Assembly (NCBI RefSeq): GCF_003024195.1
Contig: NZ_KZ679040.1
Span: 585,064 to 649,063, forward strand
Reading direction: 5' to 3'
Origin: Streptomyces dioscori
Lineage (GTDB): Bacteria; Actinomycetota; Actinomycetes; Streptomycetales; Streptomycetaceae
Length of the DNA stretch: 64,000 nucleotides
The notes beneath the pieces were generated by a model that was given only the letters and a program-made list of their open reading frames with translations, made no database searches and was not told where the DNA came from. The position numbers were made by a program, and so were the translations under genes. Below, one piece after another: positions 63,732 to 64,000 of this stretch. Each line of letters starts with the position of its first letter. Position 1 is the stretch's first letter.

Positions 63732-64000
63732 ATGCCACTTCGATCAGCTTCACGGACCACGACAGCCACCAGCGGACCGGGCCGCGGCCCGGCCTCCGAC
63801 GTCCGCACGCGACACCGCCGCGGACCCCACCACGGCAGATCCCGACGCCGACAGGCATCGGCGGAGACGCTGCGCCTACGCGCGGAAACACTCTTCGCAC
63901 CTGAACGGGGGCGAGCGCGCGAGGAGTCGCGGCACGGCCCGCCGGGTGAGTGGAGCGGCGGTGCCCCTGAGGGGCGCGGGGAACTGCGCGACGAGCCCCC
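63732..64000 (+). CDS. Start of a comEA-like gene, cut by the window end
   Basis: An open frame from ATG 63732 runs to the window edge without a stop (about 89 codons). It is basic and low-complexity (DVRTRHRRGPHHGRSRRR) and then reads AETLRLRAETLFAPERGRA, which resembles the N-termini of streptomycete ComEA proteins. The position after degV, where comEA and comEC normally follow, supports this. ComEA is a membrane-anchored helix-hairpin-helix DNA-binding protein; that domain lies outside the window. A complete REP core (63971-63990) is inside this frame and would encode EGRGELRD. Confidence 0.6.
   Translation, partial: MPLRSASRTTTATSGPGRGPASDVRTRHRRGPHHGRSRRRQASAETLRLRAETLFAPERGRAREESRHGPPGEWSGGAPEGRGELRDEP
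63971..63990 (+). repeat. REP core inside a predicted coding region
   Basis: An exact GGGGCGCGGGGAACTGCGCG, with the usual CCCCTGA before it. Unlike the other copies it lies in an open reading frame, that of the comEA-like gene. Confidence 0.8.

Overview
This window looks like core chromosome of a Streptomyces or a very close relative. The DNA is very GC-rich with a strong third-position G/C bias, many genes start with GTG, and the gene order (tig-clpP1-clpP2-clpX, valS-folC-ndk, mreBCD-mrdA-rodA, radical SAM pair-rne-rplU-rpmA-obg-proB-proA, nadD-LCP-like-rsfS, leuS-degV-comEA) is the one I know from streptomycetes. I see no phage, plasmid, insertion sequence, CRISPR array, rRNA operon or secondary-metabolite cluster.

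Layout. 0-6.4 kb: the end of a SpoIIE-type phosphatase, a cation/proton antiporter divergent from an HD-domain hydrolase, an acyltransferase-3 membrane protein, a tiny membrane protein and an alpha/beta hydrolase with an Asp nucleophile. 6.4-11.9 kb: tRNA-Gly(TCC) and tRNA-Pro(TGG), then the protein-quality block tig, clpP1, clpP2, clpX with a ClgR-type site before clpP1. 11.9-18.7 kb: a Pro/Gln/Gly-rich membrane protein, valS, folC, a DUF4233 protein and ndk. 19-25.4 kb: the mre/rod spore-wall cluster, with mreD, mrdA and rodA overlapping or almost touching. 25.5-31.6 kb: a CYTH-CHAD protein, a radical SAM protein (TIGR03960), a hydrophobic protein with 11-residue repeats, and the TIGR03936 partner. 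31.8-40.4 kb: RNase E/G with long arginine-rich flanks, a secreted phospholipase-D-fold protein, rplU, rpmA and obg. 40.8-46.6 kb: a membrane-anchored CDP-glycerol-transferase-like protein divergent from proB, then a hypothetical gene and proA. 46.7-54.3 kb: two adjacent membrane proteins sharing an N-terminal motif, an M48 protease, two very small membrane proteins, nadD, a protein with a degenerate LCP core and a LytR_C domain, rsfS and a histidine phosphatase. 54.4-58.4 kb: two identical tRNA-Ala(GGC) genes around two small Cys-containing ORFs, then a two-gene electron-transfer unit (NuoF-like flavoprotein with ferredoxin domain, plus a six-helix heme-b-type membrane protein). 58.6-64 kb: leuS with a leader-peptide attenuator, a coiled-coil membrane protein, degV and the start of a comEA-like gene.

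The genes fall into a few jobs: protein folding and proteolysis (tig, clp), translation and ribosome assembly (valS, leuS, rplU, rpmA, obg, rsfS, tRNAs), RNA turnover (rne), and sporulation-associated envelope growth (mre cluster, and probably the TagF-like and LCP-like genes and the twin-motif membrane proteins).

Two non-coding themes stand out. First, a dispersed palindromic repeat with core GGGGCGCGGGGAACTGCGCG occurs about 25 times, nearly always between genes, sometimes in exact tandem arrays (53-bp and 145-bp periods), often as part of terminator-like hairpins. Second, several genes (valS, folC, the CYTH-CHAD gene, proA, the twin-motif genes, nadD, degV and the leuS leader peptide) have a TANNNT-like -10 box only 6-8 nt before the start codon, which points to leaderless transcripts. 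The most interesting candidates are the leuS attenuator, the NuoF-ferredoxin/heme-b pair, the twin-motif membrane proteins, the hendecad-repeat membrane protein and two genes whose best start codons appear to be CTG and ATC.
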